This document shows positions 1 to 7,605 of a DNA stretch of 64,000 nt, one piece after another. Under the pieces are notes generated by a model. The model had not been told where the DNA came from. It worked only from the letters and a program-made list of their open reading frames with translations, and ran no database searches. The position numbers and the translations under genes are program-made. Positions within the stretch are counted from its first letter, which is position 1. Every line of letters starts with the position of its first letter. Source of the stretch: Bacillota bacterium (GTDB lineage: Bacteria; Bacillota; Clostridia; Lachnospirales; Lachnospiraceae); assembly GCA_023434365.1 (NCBI GenBank), contig JAEYSV010000039.1, positions 40,854 to 104,853 of the forward strand, read 5' to 3'.

Positions 1-1
1 C

Positions 2-148
2 AACAAAGATACTTATCTCTTAGCGGGGCAGGGTTTTGGCCATGGCGTTGGTATGAGTCAATCTGGCGCAAGAGGAATGGCGGAGGCTGGATACACGTAT
101 AAAGAAATTCTTGAGCATTATTTTAGTGGGGCATCTTTAGTGGAGTAG
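2..148 (+). CDS. SpoIID/LytB-domain protein, C-terminal end (partial)
   Basis: The window opens inside a reading frame whose last 48 residues are visible, ending in TAG at 146-148. They contain GFGHGVGMSQSGARGMAEAG followed by YKEILEHYFSG, the signature of the C-terminal part of SpoIID/LytB domains: a conserved GHGVGMSQ-GA turn and a Y..IL.HYY.G ending. Such proteins are peptidoglycan lytic transglycosylases (SpoIID, used in engulfment) or amidase enhancers. The part that would tell true SpoIID from vegetative SpoIID-domain proteins lies outside the window, so no symbol is given. The stop lies 15 bases before queA, so the two may be co-transcribed. Confidence 0.85.
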   Translation, partial: NKDTYLLAGQGFGHGVGMSQSGARGMAEAGYTYKEILEHYFSGASLVE

Positions 149-163
149 AAAGAGAGAACAGAC

Positions 164-1207
164 ATGAAAACCAGTGATTTTTATTTTGAGTTACCCGAGG
201 AGTTGATTGCACAAGATCCCCTTGAAGACAGAAGTAACTCTAGACTTATGGTAATAGATAAAAAGACAGGCGCCAGAAAACACAAAATCTTTAAAGATAT
301 TCTGGGATTATTAAAGTCAGGTGACTGCCTTGTATTAAATAATACAAAAGTAATTCCTGCTAGACTGATTGGCGAGCGCGAAGAAAGTGGCGGCAAAGTG
401 GAACTGTTGTTATTAAAACGACAGGAAAATGATGTCTGGGAAACACTAGTTAAGCCAGGGAAAAAGTGTCGTAAAGGCGCAAAATTAACGTTTGGAGAAG
501 GCTTGCTAAAAGCAACTATACTTGAGGTGCTTGAAGATGGGAATCGTTTGATACAGTTTTCCTTTCAGGGGATTTTTGAAGAAATCCTTGATCAGTTAGG
601 GCAGATGCCATTACCACCTTATATCACTCATCAGTTACAGGATAAGAATCGATATCAGACGGTTTATGCAAAAAACGAAGGTAGCGCAGCAGCTCCAACA
701 GCTGGATTACATTTTACAAAAGAGTTGTTGCAGGAAATAGAAAATAAAGGTATTATTATAGCAAATGTTACCTTGCATGTAGGTCTTGGAACATTTCGAC
801 CAGTGAAGGTAGATGATGTGACAAGCCACCATATGCATTCTGAATATTATGAGGTGGAGCCTTCGGAAGCTGAAAAAATCAATATGGCTAAAAAAGAAGG
901 CAGAAGAGTGATTTGTGTAGGAACTACAAGTTGTCGTACCATAGAAAGCGCTACGAACGAACAGGGAATCGTTCAGGCAGGAAGCGATAATACGGAGATC
1001 TTTATTTATCCGGGATATCAGTTTAAGGTAATGGATTGCCTAATCACCAATTTTCATTTACCTGAAAGTACACTTCTTATGTTGGTCTCTGCTTTGGCTG
1101 GAAAAGAAAATATGATGGAAGCCTATCAAGATGCTGTGAATGAAAGGTATCGTTTCTTTTCCTTCGGCGATGCTATGTTTATCACCGATCATTCTGAGGA
1201 AGTGTAA
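164..1207 (+). CDS. queA: S-adenosylmethionine:tRNA ribosyltransferase-isomerase QueA
   Basis: QueA moves the ribosyl group of S-adenosylmethionine onto preQ1 at the wobble position of GUN-anticodon tRNAs, making epoxyqueuosine in the cytoplasm. The 347-residue product has the usual length and family motifs: YFELPEELIAQ near the N-terminus, LVLNNTKVIPARL around residues 60-72, AAPTAGLHFT in the middle, and NFHLPESTLLMLVSA with a final RYRFFSFGDAMFI. The ATG at 164 follows an AGAGAGAA purine stretch. It sits 15 bases after the SpoIID-domain gene and 14 bases before the lipid-kinase frame, so a short operon is likely. No other queuosine gene is in the window. Confidence 0.95.
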   Translation: MKTSDFYFELPEELIAQDPLEDRSNSRLMVIDKKTGARKHKIFKDILGLLKSGDCLVLNNTKVIPARLIGEREESGGKVELLLLKRQENDVWETLVKPGKKCRKGAKLTFGEGLLKATILEVLEDGNRLIQFSFQGIFEEILDQLGQMPLPPYITHQLQDKNRYQTVYAKNEGSAAAPTAGLHFTKELLQEIENKGIIIANVTLHVGLGTFRPVKVDDVTSHHMHSEYYEVEPSEAEKINMAKKEGRRVICVGTTSCRTIESATNEQGIVQAGSDNTEIFIYPGYQFKVMDCLITNFHLPESTLLMLVSALAGKENMMEAYQDAVNERYRFFSFGDAMFITDHSEEV

Positions 1208-1230
1208 ATCGAAAAAGAAGGGTGAGTAGT

Positions 1231-2127
1231 TTGAAGAAAAAAATGCTGTTAGTGTATAATCCTTGTGCAGGAAAAGGGGTAGTGCGTAGTAAACTGTCGT
1301 ATATTGTTGAGGCATTTGTACGAGCTAATTACGAGTTAACCATACATGCCACACGTGGAAAAGATGATGCAACCAATGTAGTTGCAAAAATAGGCAGTCG
1401 ATTTGATATGGTCACCTGCTGTGGCGGGGATGGAACGCTCAATGAAGTTACAATCGGAATTATGCAGTGTAAGAAAAAACCACCTTGTGGTTATATACCA
1501 GCCGGAACAACGAACGACTGCGCGGCCAGTCTTGGATTAAGCAAGAATTTATTATCAGCAGCCCACACCATTATTCATGGAGACATATTTCCATATGATC
1601 TGGGAACAATAAATGGTAATTATTTTATCTATATTGCAGGTTTTGGAGCATTTACAGAAGTCTCCTATAAAACAAGTCAGTCCGTTAAGAATGTACTTGG
1701 AAGAATGGCATATCTGTTAGCAGGGGTAAAAAGTATTCCAAGGATTAAGAAATATCGTGTTCGCGCTGAATATGAAGATAAAGTAATTGAAGATGATTTT
1801 ATCTATGGAATGGTTAGCAATTCTAATTCTGTTGGCGGGTTCAAAGGACTGAATGGAAAAGATGTGTCATTAAATGATGGACTCTTTGAAGTTACTTTAA
1901 TACGCGTGCCACATAATCCAGCGGATTTAACGAGTATTATCAATGCGTTATTAAATCCCGGTGCCAATAGCCGATTCGTAGAATCCTTCCATACCAAAAA
2001 GATCACGCTGATAAGTGAGGAAAAACTGGACTGGACTGTAGATGGGGAATATGGAGGCAGTTTCACCGAGGTGGAGATAGAAAATCATATGCATGCTGTA
2101 AATTATGTTGTAAATAAAGAAAAATAA
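1231..2127 (+). CDS. Diacylglycerol/lipid kinase family protein (YegS/BmrU type)
   Basis: The product is a lipid kinase of the DAGK catalytic-domain family, which phosphorylates a membrane lipid such as diacylglycerol at the inner membrane face. The N-terminus LLVYNPCAGKG is the family nucleotide-binding start and GGDGTLNEV (about residues 65-73) is the hallmark glycine-rich loop. PAGTTNDCA corresponds to the usual GTxNDfA motif. At about 298 residues it has normal length. A GTG at 1222 is in frame but touches the AAGAAGG Shine-Dalgarno; the TTG at 1231 has about 9 bases of spacing and is preferred. The substrate cannot be read from sequence, and DgkB or YegS-like alternatives remain open. 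Confidence 0.85.
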   Translation: MKKKMLLVYNPCAGKGVVRSKLSYIVEAFVRANYELTIHATRGKDDATNVVAKIGSRFDMVTCCGGDGTLNEVTIGIMQCKKKPPCGYIPAGTTNDCAASLGLSKNLLSAAHTIIHGDIFPYDLGTINGNYFIYIAGFGAFTEVSYKTSQSVKNVLGRMAYLLAGVKSIPRIKKYRVRAEYEDKVIEDDFIYGMVSNSNSVGGFKGLNGKDVSLNDGLFEVTLIRVPHNPADLTSIINALLNPGANSRFVESFHTKKITLISEEKLDWTVDGEYGGSFTEVEIENHMHAVNYVVNKEK

Positions 2128-2130
2128 GCG

Positions 2131-2159
2131 TTGACAGGCGAAGAGCCTCATGGTAGAAT
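2131..2159 (+). promoter_or_regulatory. Sigma-A-type promoter of the ilvB T-box transcript
   Basis: A consensus -35 TTGACA (2131-2136), a 17-base spacer and a -10 TAGAAT (2154-2159) lie just after the lipid-kinase stop and just before the T-box leader. Transcription should start near 2166. Confidence 0.75.
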
Positions 2160-2165
2160 AAGCAA

Positions 2166-2520
2166 AACTCAATAGACAAATGCTATGACAAGGAGGAGTA
2201 CATACTTGCCAAGATATCAGAGAGAAGATGGTTGGTGCAAATCTTTATGGAGGAAGTATGGAAGTAGCCTTAGAGCAGTGAACCGAACGTAATCTGTTAT
2301 TCTGATGTTTTCTATAATCGTCATGTTGGACGTAAGTTAGATAGGAAGCATATGTAGTAACATACAAGTAGGCCTCAACGTAGATTTCCAACGTTACAAG
2401 GAAAGCGGTATCAAGCGATAAGCAGCGTACTGACAGAGTGCAGAGAAATTCTCTGAATTTAGGTGGTAACACGGATGATGATTCGCCCTAAGCAAATACT
2501 TTTGCTTAGGGTTTTTTTTA
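2166..2520 (+). promoter_or_regulatory. T-box leader, probable valine (GUA) specifier, upstream of ilvBN
   Basis: This leader senses uncharged tRNA and controls transcription into ilvB. Stem I begins with the CAGAGAG and GGTTGGTG K-turn elements near 2217-2238. The specifier-loop pattern GAA-GTA-GCC..GAGC..GAACC places a GTA valine codon at 2264-2266. The T-box sequence AGGTGGTAACACGG is at 2461-2474; its TGGT bulge would pair with a tRNA whose discriminator is A, as in tRNA-Val. The terminator is an 11-bp CCCTAAGCAAA hairpin followed by a run of eight T (2486-2520). Valine fits the acetolactate synthase genes downstream. The specifier is read by pattern, not by folding. Confidence 0.9.
2486..2520 (+). 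terminator. T-box intrinsic terminator
   Basis: Perfect 11-bp stem (CCCTAAGCAAA with TTTGCTTAGGG), four-base loop and a U tract. The left arm overlaps bases that would pair with the T-box sequence in the antiterminator, as expected for this riboswitch class. Confidence 0.9.
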
Positions 2521-2543
2521 ATTCAAAAATAAGGAGGTAGCAC

Positions 2544-4268
2544 ATGAAAATGAAAGGTTCTGAATTGTTTGTAAAGGCATTAAAAGAAGAGGGAGTAAAG
2601 AAATTATTTGCCTATCCTGGTGGAACAGCCATAGATTTATTCGATGCATTATTTGAACAAGAGGAAGTAGAAATTATTCTGCCAAGACATGAACAGGCGT
2701 TGGTGCATGCGGCAGATGGCTATGCCAGGTCAACTGGGGACGTAGGGGTCTGTCTAGTGACAAGTGGACCAGGAGCAACGAATATAGTAACCGGCATTGC
2801 TACCGCCAATTTTGATAGTGTTCCATTAGTATGCTTTACCGGACAGGTGTTAACTGGCTTAATTGGAAATGATGCATTCCAGGAGGTAGATATCGTAGGT
2901 ATCGCCAGAAACATCTGTAAATACGCAGTAACTGTACGTGATCGCAATGAACTAGGCAGAATTATCAAAGAAGCATTTTACATTGCAAAAAGTGGTAAAC
3001 CAGGTCCGGTACTCGTAGATATTCCAAAAGATATACAGCAGGAACTTGGTTCAGACGAGTATCCAAGTCAAGTATCCATTCGTGGCTATAAACCAAACAA
3101 CAGTGTTCATATCGGGCAGGTAAAGCGTGCGATGGAATTACTTCACAAAGCAAAAAAACCAGTATTTTTAATTGGCGGCGGTGTAAACATAGCAAGAGCG
3201 AATAATGAAATGACAAAACTCGCTGAGTTAACAAAAGTACCAGTAATCACAACTATCATGGGCAAAGGTGCCATTGATACGAATCATCCTCTCTATGTAG
3301 GAAATATCGGTATTCATGGAAACTATGCATCCAATACAGCTATTAGTGAGTGTGACGTGCTTTTTTCCATTGGAACTAGGTTTAATGACCGAATAACCGG
3401 CAAGATAAGTGAGTTTGCAAAAGGAGCGACCATCATTCATGTTGATATCGATGCAGCCAGTATCTCCAGAAATATCAGCGTAGACGTTCCAATTGTGGCA
3501 GATGCAAAACAGGCAATTCAGGCTATGTTAGACTACGCTAAAGCGCCAGATATTGAGGAGTGGGCAAAGCAGGTATTTGACTGGAAAGAAGAATATCCAA
3601 TACAGATGCGTACCGATCACCACATGACTCCAGAATGTATTATTCATCATATCAACCAATATTACCAGAATTCCATTATTGTAACTGATGTAGGACAAAA
3701 TCAGTTGTGGACAACACAGTATATCGAGTTAACTAAAAATAAGCAGTTATTAACAAGTGGAGGTCTTGGAACAATGGGATATGGATTCCCAGCAGCCATT
3801 GGAGCAAAACTTGGGAATCCATCAAAAGACGTGATCTGTATTACAGGAGACGGTGGCATGCAGATGAATGTTCAGGAAATGGCGACAGCGGTTGCTTATG
3901 AGATTCCATTAGTAATTTGCGTTTTTAACAACGGTTATCTTGGTAATGTAAGGCAGTGGCAGGAGATGTTCTTTAATAAACGCTACTCCTCCACCTGTCT
4001 TCGTTACCGCAAATCCTGTGAAAGAAACTGTACAAAAAAAGATGAATACTGCCCTGTGTATTCGCCTGACTTTATCAAGTTAGCAGAAAGTTATGATGCA
4101 GTAGGAATTCGTGTAACAAAAGAGGAAGAAATTCTCGAAGCATTCGAAAAAGCAAAAGCTAATACAAACGGGCCTACCTTAATCGAATTTATAATTGAGC
4201 GAGAAGCCAATGTTTTGCCAATTGTACAACCAGGAAAAGCGTTAAATGACATGATTATGGATTATTAG
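2544..4268 (+). CDS. ilvB: Acetolactate synthase large (catalytic) subunit
   Basis: It condenses pyruvate to 2-acetolactate (or with 2-ketobutyrate to acetohydroxybutyrate), the first step of valine, leucine and isoleucine synthesis, using thiamine diphosphate. The active-site glutamate is E50 in PRHEQALVHAADGYAR. The ThDP-binding GDGGMQMN...NNGYLG motif lies near residue 430, and GLGTMGYGFPAAIGAK precedes it. At 574 residues it has normal length plus an insert: residues 485-503 carry four cysteines spaced C-x6-C-x3-C-x6-C between NKRYSST and YSPDFIKLAESY, where the E. coli enzyme has a short loop. AAGGAGGT precedes the ATG. ilvN follows after 11 bases, and the valine T-box upstream controls both. 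Confidence 0.95.
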   Translation: MKMKGSELFVKALKEEGVKKLFAYPGGTAIDLFDALFEQEEVEIILPRHEQALVHAADGYARSTGDVGVCLVTSGPGATNIVTGIATANFDSVPLVCFTGQVLTGLIGNDAFQEVDIVGIARNICKYAVTVRDRNELGRIIKEAFYIAKSGKPGPVLVDIPKDIQQELGSDEYPSQVSIRGYKPNNSVHIGQVKRAMELLHKAKKPVFLIGGGVNIARANNEMTKLAELTKVPVITTIMGKGAIDTNHPLYVGNIGIHGNYASNTAISECDVLFSIGTRFNDRITGKISEFAKGATIIHVDIDAASISRNISVDVPIVADAKQAIQAMLDYAKAPDIEEWAKQVFDWKEEYPIQMRTDHHMTPECIIHHINQYYQNSIIVTDVGQNQLWTTQYIELTKNKQLLTSGGLGTMGYGFPAAIGAKLGNPSKDVICITGDGGMQMNVQEMATAVAYEIPLVICVFNNGYLGNVRQWQEMFFNKRYSSTCLRYRKSCERNCTKKDEYCPVYSPDFIKLAESYDAVGIRVTKEEEILEAFEKAKANTNGPTLIEFIIEREANVLPIVQPGKALNDMIMDY

Positions 4269-4279
4269 GAGGAGTCAGC

Positions 4280-4780
4280 ATGAAAAAAAGATGGATTTGT
4301 TTATTTGTAGAAAATGAAATCGGTGTACTGGCACGAATCTCCGGATTATTTTCCAGTAAATCGTATAATATTGACAGCCTTACCGTTGGAGAAACAGAAG
4401 ATAAGACCATTTCCCGTATGACAATCATTCTCACCAGTGATGATAAAACCTTTGAACAGGTCAAAAAACAGTTAAACCGCTGTGTTGAAGTAATTAAAGT
4501 AGTGGATTATACCGATATTCCAGTACACATGAAAGAGATTCTATATGTAAAGATTAGCAAATGTAATGACAAAGACAAAGCAGAGGCCTTTCGTATCGCT
4601 AGTGTATTTGGCCTTACTGTAGCCGACTATGATAAATCAACAGTATTACTTGAATGCGTACAAACAGAACAACGCAATAACGAAGTAATTGCCCTACTAA
4701 AAAAGACCTTCGTGAATCGAATCGAAGTGGTACGTGGCGGAAGCGTAGCTATCGAAGGAATCAGTATTTGTGAACGCTAA
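4280..4780 (+). CDS. ilvN: Acetolactate synthase small (regulatory) subunit
   Basis: This is the regulatory subunit that stimulates IlvB and carries the valine feedback site. The N-terminal ACT domain is clear: WICLFVENEIGVLARISGLF followed by YNIDSLTVGETED and SRMTI, about residues 4-75. The remaining half matches the C-terminal domain of IlvH/IlvN, ending GGSVAIEGISICER. At 166 residues it is the IlvH-type length rather than the short E. coli IlvN. AGGAGG lies in front of the ATG, and it is co-transcribed with ilvB. Whether valine inhibits this enzyme cannot be told from sequence alone. Confidence 0.93.
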   Translation: MKKRWICLFVENEIGVLARISGLFSSKSYNIDSLTVGETEDKTISRMTIILTSDDKTFEQVKKQLNRCVEVIKVVDYTDIPVHMKEILYVKISKCNDKDKAEAFRIASVFGLTVADYDKSTVLLECVQTEQRNNEVIALLKKTFVNRIEVVRGGSVAIEGISICER

Positions 4781-4832
4781 ATGAATAAACGTTTTAAACA
4801 ATAAACAATAAATAGACCAAATAGGGTATAAT

Positions 4833-4871
4833 ACAGGGGTTTTCGCAATTAAATTTTGCGAAAACCCCTGT
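4833..4871. terminator. Long perfect hairpin between convergent ilvN and aroA
   Basis: A 16-bp perfect inverted repeat (ACAGGGGTTTTCGCAA and its complement) with a 7-base loop sits between the convergent ilvN and aroA genes. The position suggests a shared terminator, but neither side has a real U tract, so the function is inferred. Confidence 0.5.
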
Positions 4872-4956
4872 AAACTCTTGCTCTATAGATTACTAATCAT
4901 TTTTAAATAAGCTCTTTCTTAATAAATTAAATTATAGATGTTCTGCAAAATTAGTA

Positions 4957-6246
4957 TCATTGACTAACTAACTCAGCAAACTTACTAAAAAACCCTGGAA
5001 AAGATACCTCGACACAGTCAGAATCCTCAATTAAAGTTTCTCCCTCGGCATTCATACCAGCGATTGCAAAAGACATTGCAATTCGGTGGTCTTTTTTTGT
5101 TTCAATTGTAGCACCATGTAACGGACGACCACCACTTATAATCATACCATCCTCAGTAGCCACCGCGTCAACACCCATTCGCAGGAGATTATTGACACAC
5201 AAATCAATCCGGTTAGATTCCTTTACCTTCAATTCTGCCGCATCCTTGATCACCGTTTTACCTTCAGCAAAACAAGCCAGTACCGCAATTGCAGGAATTT
5301 CATCAATTAATGTCGGAATCAGACTACCTTCAATTACACAACCATGAAGCTTACTTGTTTGCACTCTGATATCTGCAACCAGTTCTTTCCCTTCATAACG
5401 CTCATTCAAAAGCTCAATCGATCCGCCCATTGCTTTCACAACATGAATAATTCCATCTCTGGTAGAATTAACGCCAACATTTTGAATGGTAATATCAGAA
5501 TCCGGTGTAATCAGGCCAGCAACAATAAAGTATGCAGCCGATGATATATCAGAAGGAATCACAACATTAAGAGGCTTCAGTTCACTTGGTGGAGTAACGG
5601 TTACTGTCGTACCTTCGCGATTAAGAGTTATCCCCATAGCCTCGAACATCAATTCCGTATGATCTCTTGAAATACTTGGTTCCGATACACTAGTGTTACC
5701 ATCCGCATATAAACCAGCAAGCAAGAGACAAGATTTGACTTGTGCACTGGCAACCGGACTATCATAATGGATTCCCGATAAGCTGGCAGGTTTGATGGAA
5801 AGAGGAGCACAATCATTTTCTGCAACACTGGTAATATTAGCCCCCATCAAGGTCAACGGTTTGATAACTCGCCCCATTGGACGCTTCTTGATTGAAGCAT
5901 CACCAGTAATTTGGCACTCAAATGATTGCCCCGCTAAAATCCCGGATAATAAACGAATCGTTGTTCCACTATTCCCAACATCCAAAACCCCATCCGGCTT
6001 ATTAAGCCCACGTAACCCCTTACCATAGACGGTAACCTCATCGCCGCACTGTGTAATCTCGATACCCATCTGACGAAAGCAGGAGATAGTAGCCAGACAA
6101 TCCGCTCCAGGCAAGAAATTGCGAATCGTAGTCGTTCCATTCGCCAATGCACCAAACATAACCGCACGATGCGAAATAGACTTATCCCCCGGCACCCCAA
6201 TCACACCACAAAACCCACCATCTCTATCTAACCTAGAAACAACCAT
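4957..6246 (-). CDS. aroA: 3-phosphoshikimate 1-carboxyvinyltransferase (EPSP synthase)
   Basis: It transfers the enolpyruvyl group of phosphoenolpyruvate to shikimate 3-phosphate, the sixth step of the shikimate pathway. The 429-residue product has GVPGDKSISHRAVMFGALA near residues 17-35 (substrate-binding K and S), DVGNSGTTIRLLSG, a KKRPMGRVIKPL segment, and the C-terminal KESNRI and DHRIAMSFAIAG motifs that mark the family. The ATG at 6246 follows a GGAGGG ribosome site on the minus strand. tyrA lies upstream on the same strand, separated by about 200 bases that hold purine-rich repeats. The N-terminal GDKSISHR is typical of the class II enzymes of Gram-positives. Confidence 0.95.
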   Translation of the reverse strand: MVVSRLDRDGGFCGVIGVPGDKSISHRAVMFGALANGTTTIRNFLPGADCLATISCFRQMGIEITQCGDEVTVYGKGLRGLNKPDGVLDVGNSGTTIRLLSGILAGQSFECQITGDASIKKRPMGRVIKPLTLMGANITSVAENDCAPLSIKPASLSGIHYDSPVASAQVKSCLLLAGLYADGNTSVSEPSISRDHTELMFEAMGITLNREGTTVTVTPPSELKPLNVVIPSDISSAAYFIVAGLITPDSDITIQNVGVNSTRDGIIHVVKAMGGSIELLNERYEGKELVADIRVQTSKLHGCVIEGSLIPTLIDEIPAIAVLACFAEGKTVIKDAAELKVKESNRIDLCVNNLLRMGVDAVATEDGMIISGGRPLHGATIETKKDHRIAMSFAIAGMNAEGETLIEDSDCVEVSFPGFFSKFAELVSQ

Positions 6247-6320
6247 AAAAACCCTCCACTCTACACCATCTATAAAAACTCACATCTTAACACTTCACAT
6301 TAAACTCTACACTATCATAT

Positions 6321-6440
6321 TCATCACTATCTTTTTAACTTTGCTCTTCACTGTTTTTTCCGTTCTTCACTCTTCACTCTTAGTTCTTCACTGCCCTTAT
6401 AGGCTCTTCACTCTTCGTTCTTCACTATCTTTTTAGAGGT
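6321..6440 (-). repeat. Purine-rich AGTGAAGA repeat tract, copy 1 (3' of tyrA)
   Basis: Read on the minus strand, the sequence just after the tyrA stop is a chain of short AGTGAAGA(G/AC) units broken by phrases such as AAAAAGATAG, TATAAGGGC and ACGGAAAA. The same phrases recur, partly in the same arrangement, at 16150-16320 after aroE. The strand is almost entirely G and A. No coding function or terminator is apparent. Confidence 0.8.
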
Positions 6441-6443
6441 TCT

Positions 6444-7553
6444 TTACTTCTTTTCATATAACACGTAGCCGCGACTTTTTAGTAAAGTATTTGCCTTTTT
6501 CTGCGCTTCTTCATCATACAATTCAATGCGAAGGACGCCCTGCTCAAACTCACGGTTATGAAGTATTCCTATATTTTTAATACTCACCTGATTCGTCGCT
6601 AAGATCGTAGCGATTGTAGCAATTGCGCCAGTCTCATCAAATATATCGACATATACTTCATAAACTTCACTAAGGAGACCTTTCGAGCGAAGAGGAAGAT
6701 TGTCACGGTAATCCTTTGCACCTTCAAAAAAAGAGAGAAGTCCTGCTTCATCTTTGTTAGCTATTAGTGTTTTTATTAACGATAATTGATTTTCATAATG
6801 AGATAAAAAATCAAGGATACTTTCAGTATTACTCAAGCAGATATTCTGCCACATGATAGGAGAGGAGGAAGCAATTCTGGTAATATCTTTAAAGCCTCCG
6901 GCAGCCAGTACCTTCATTCGTTCTTTGCTATCATCCTTAGCGCGAACCATATTAACTAAAGACGAGGCAATAATATGAGGAACATGACTGATAGCTGCTA
7001 CAATATCATCATGAGCTGAAGCATTTAATACAACAGGCAATGCGCCAATCTTTTCAATTAACTGAGAAACCATTAGTACATCATCCTTAGGCAATTCATC
7101 AGTAACGGTTAGGATATAGTAAGCATTTTCAAGAAGCAACTCAGAGGAATTGTGATAGCCCGTTTTCTCAGAACCAGCCATAGGATGCCCACCAATAAAG
7201 CAACCATTTAACCCAAGCGATGCAGCAGCCTTATGTATATTGGATTTCACACTGCCAACATCTGTTATAATGGTATTCCCGGTTATATGCTCTTTGAGTA
7301 GGGAGAGATACTCAATATTATTAAGAACAGGAGCACATAAAAAAATGATATCACATTCTCTCGTCAGTATAGCCAAATCAGGTGTAGCATCGAAGATTAC
7401 CTGATCCTTAATAGCTTGCTTAATCGTATTATCATTACTATCCTTACTTTGGTAAGCAATACACTTTATCTCAGGAAGTTTTACATGAATGGCTTTTGCA
7501 ATGGAGCCACCAATTAATCCAAGCCCAATGAATCCAATTGTCATTATACTCAT
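6444..7553 (-). CDS. tyrA: Prephenate dehydrogenase with C-terminal ACT domain
   Basis: It oxidatively decarboxylates prephenate to 4-hydroxyphenylpyruvate with NAD(P), the committed step of tyrosine synthesis. The N-terminal Rossmann motif GFIGLGLIGGSIAKAI is at residues 7-22. GGHPMAGSEKTGYHNS around residue 140 and SHVPHIIASSLV hold catalytic and substrate-binding histidines of the TyrA family. The last ~75 residues (VYVDIFDETGAIATIATILA) form an ACT domain, as in Bacillus TyrA, implying tyrosine feedback. At 369 residues it has normal length. It lies between aroF and aroA on the same strand. Arogenate rather than prephenate specificity cannot be excluded. Confidence 0.92.
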   Translation of the reverse strand: MSIMTIGFIGLGLIGGSIAKAIHVKLPEIKCIAYQSKDSNDNTIKQAIKDQVIFDATPDLAILTRECDIIFLCAPVLNNIEYLSLLKEHITGNTIITDVGSVKSNIHKAAASLGLNGCFIGGHPMAGSEKTGYHNSSELLLENAYYILTVTDELPKDDVLMVSQLIEKIGALPVVLNASAHDDIVAAISHVPHIIASSLVNMVRAKDDSKERMKVLAAGGFKDITRIASSSPIMWQNICLSNTESILDFLSHYENQLSLIKTLIANKDEAGLLSFFEGAKDYRDNLPLRSKGLLSEVYEVYVDIFDETGAIATIATILATNQVSIKNIGILHNREFEQGVLRIELYDEEAQKKANTLLKSRGYVLYEKK

Positions 7554-7570
7554 AATTAACTCCTATCTAC

Positions 7571-7595
7571 AAAAAGAGGGGAGAAGCCTCCCCTC
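7571..7595 (-). terminator. Hairpin with T run between aroF and tyrA
   Basis: On the minus strand, ten bases after the aroF stop, an 8-bp GAGGGGAG/CTCCCCTC hairpin with a 4-base loop is followed by TTTTT. It looks like an intrinsic terminator inside the aroF-tyrA-aroA run. It could end most aroF transcripts or act as a partial terminator. Confidence 0.7.
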
Positions 7596-7605
7596 GTAAT
7601 ATTTG

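Noticed and set aside
6119..6436. 105-codon plus-strand frame covering the aroA 5' end and the purine repeat
   Set aside because: It is antisense to aroA, then translates the pyrimidine strand of the repeat into low-complexity S/L/F; no ribosome site.
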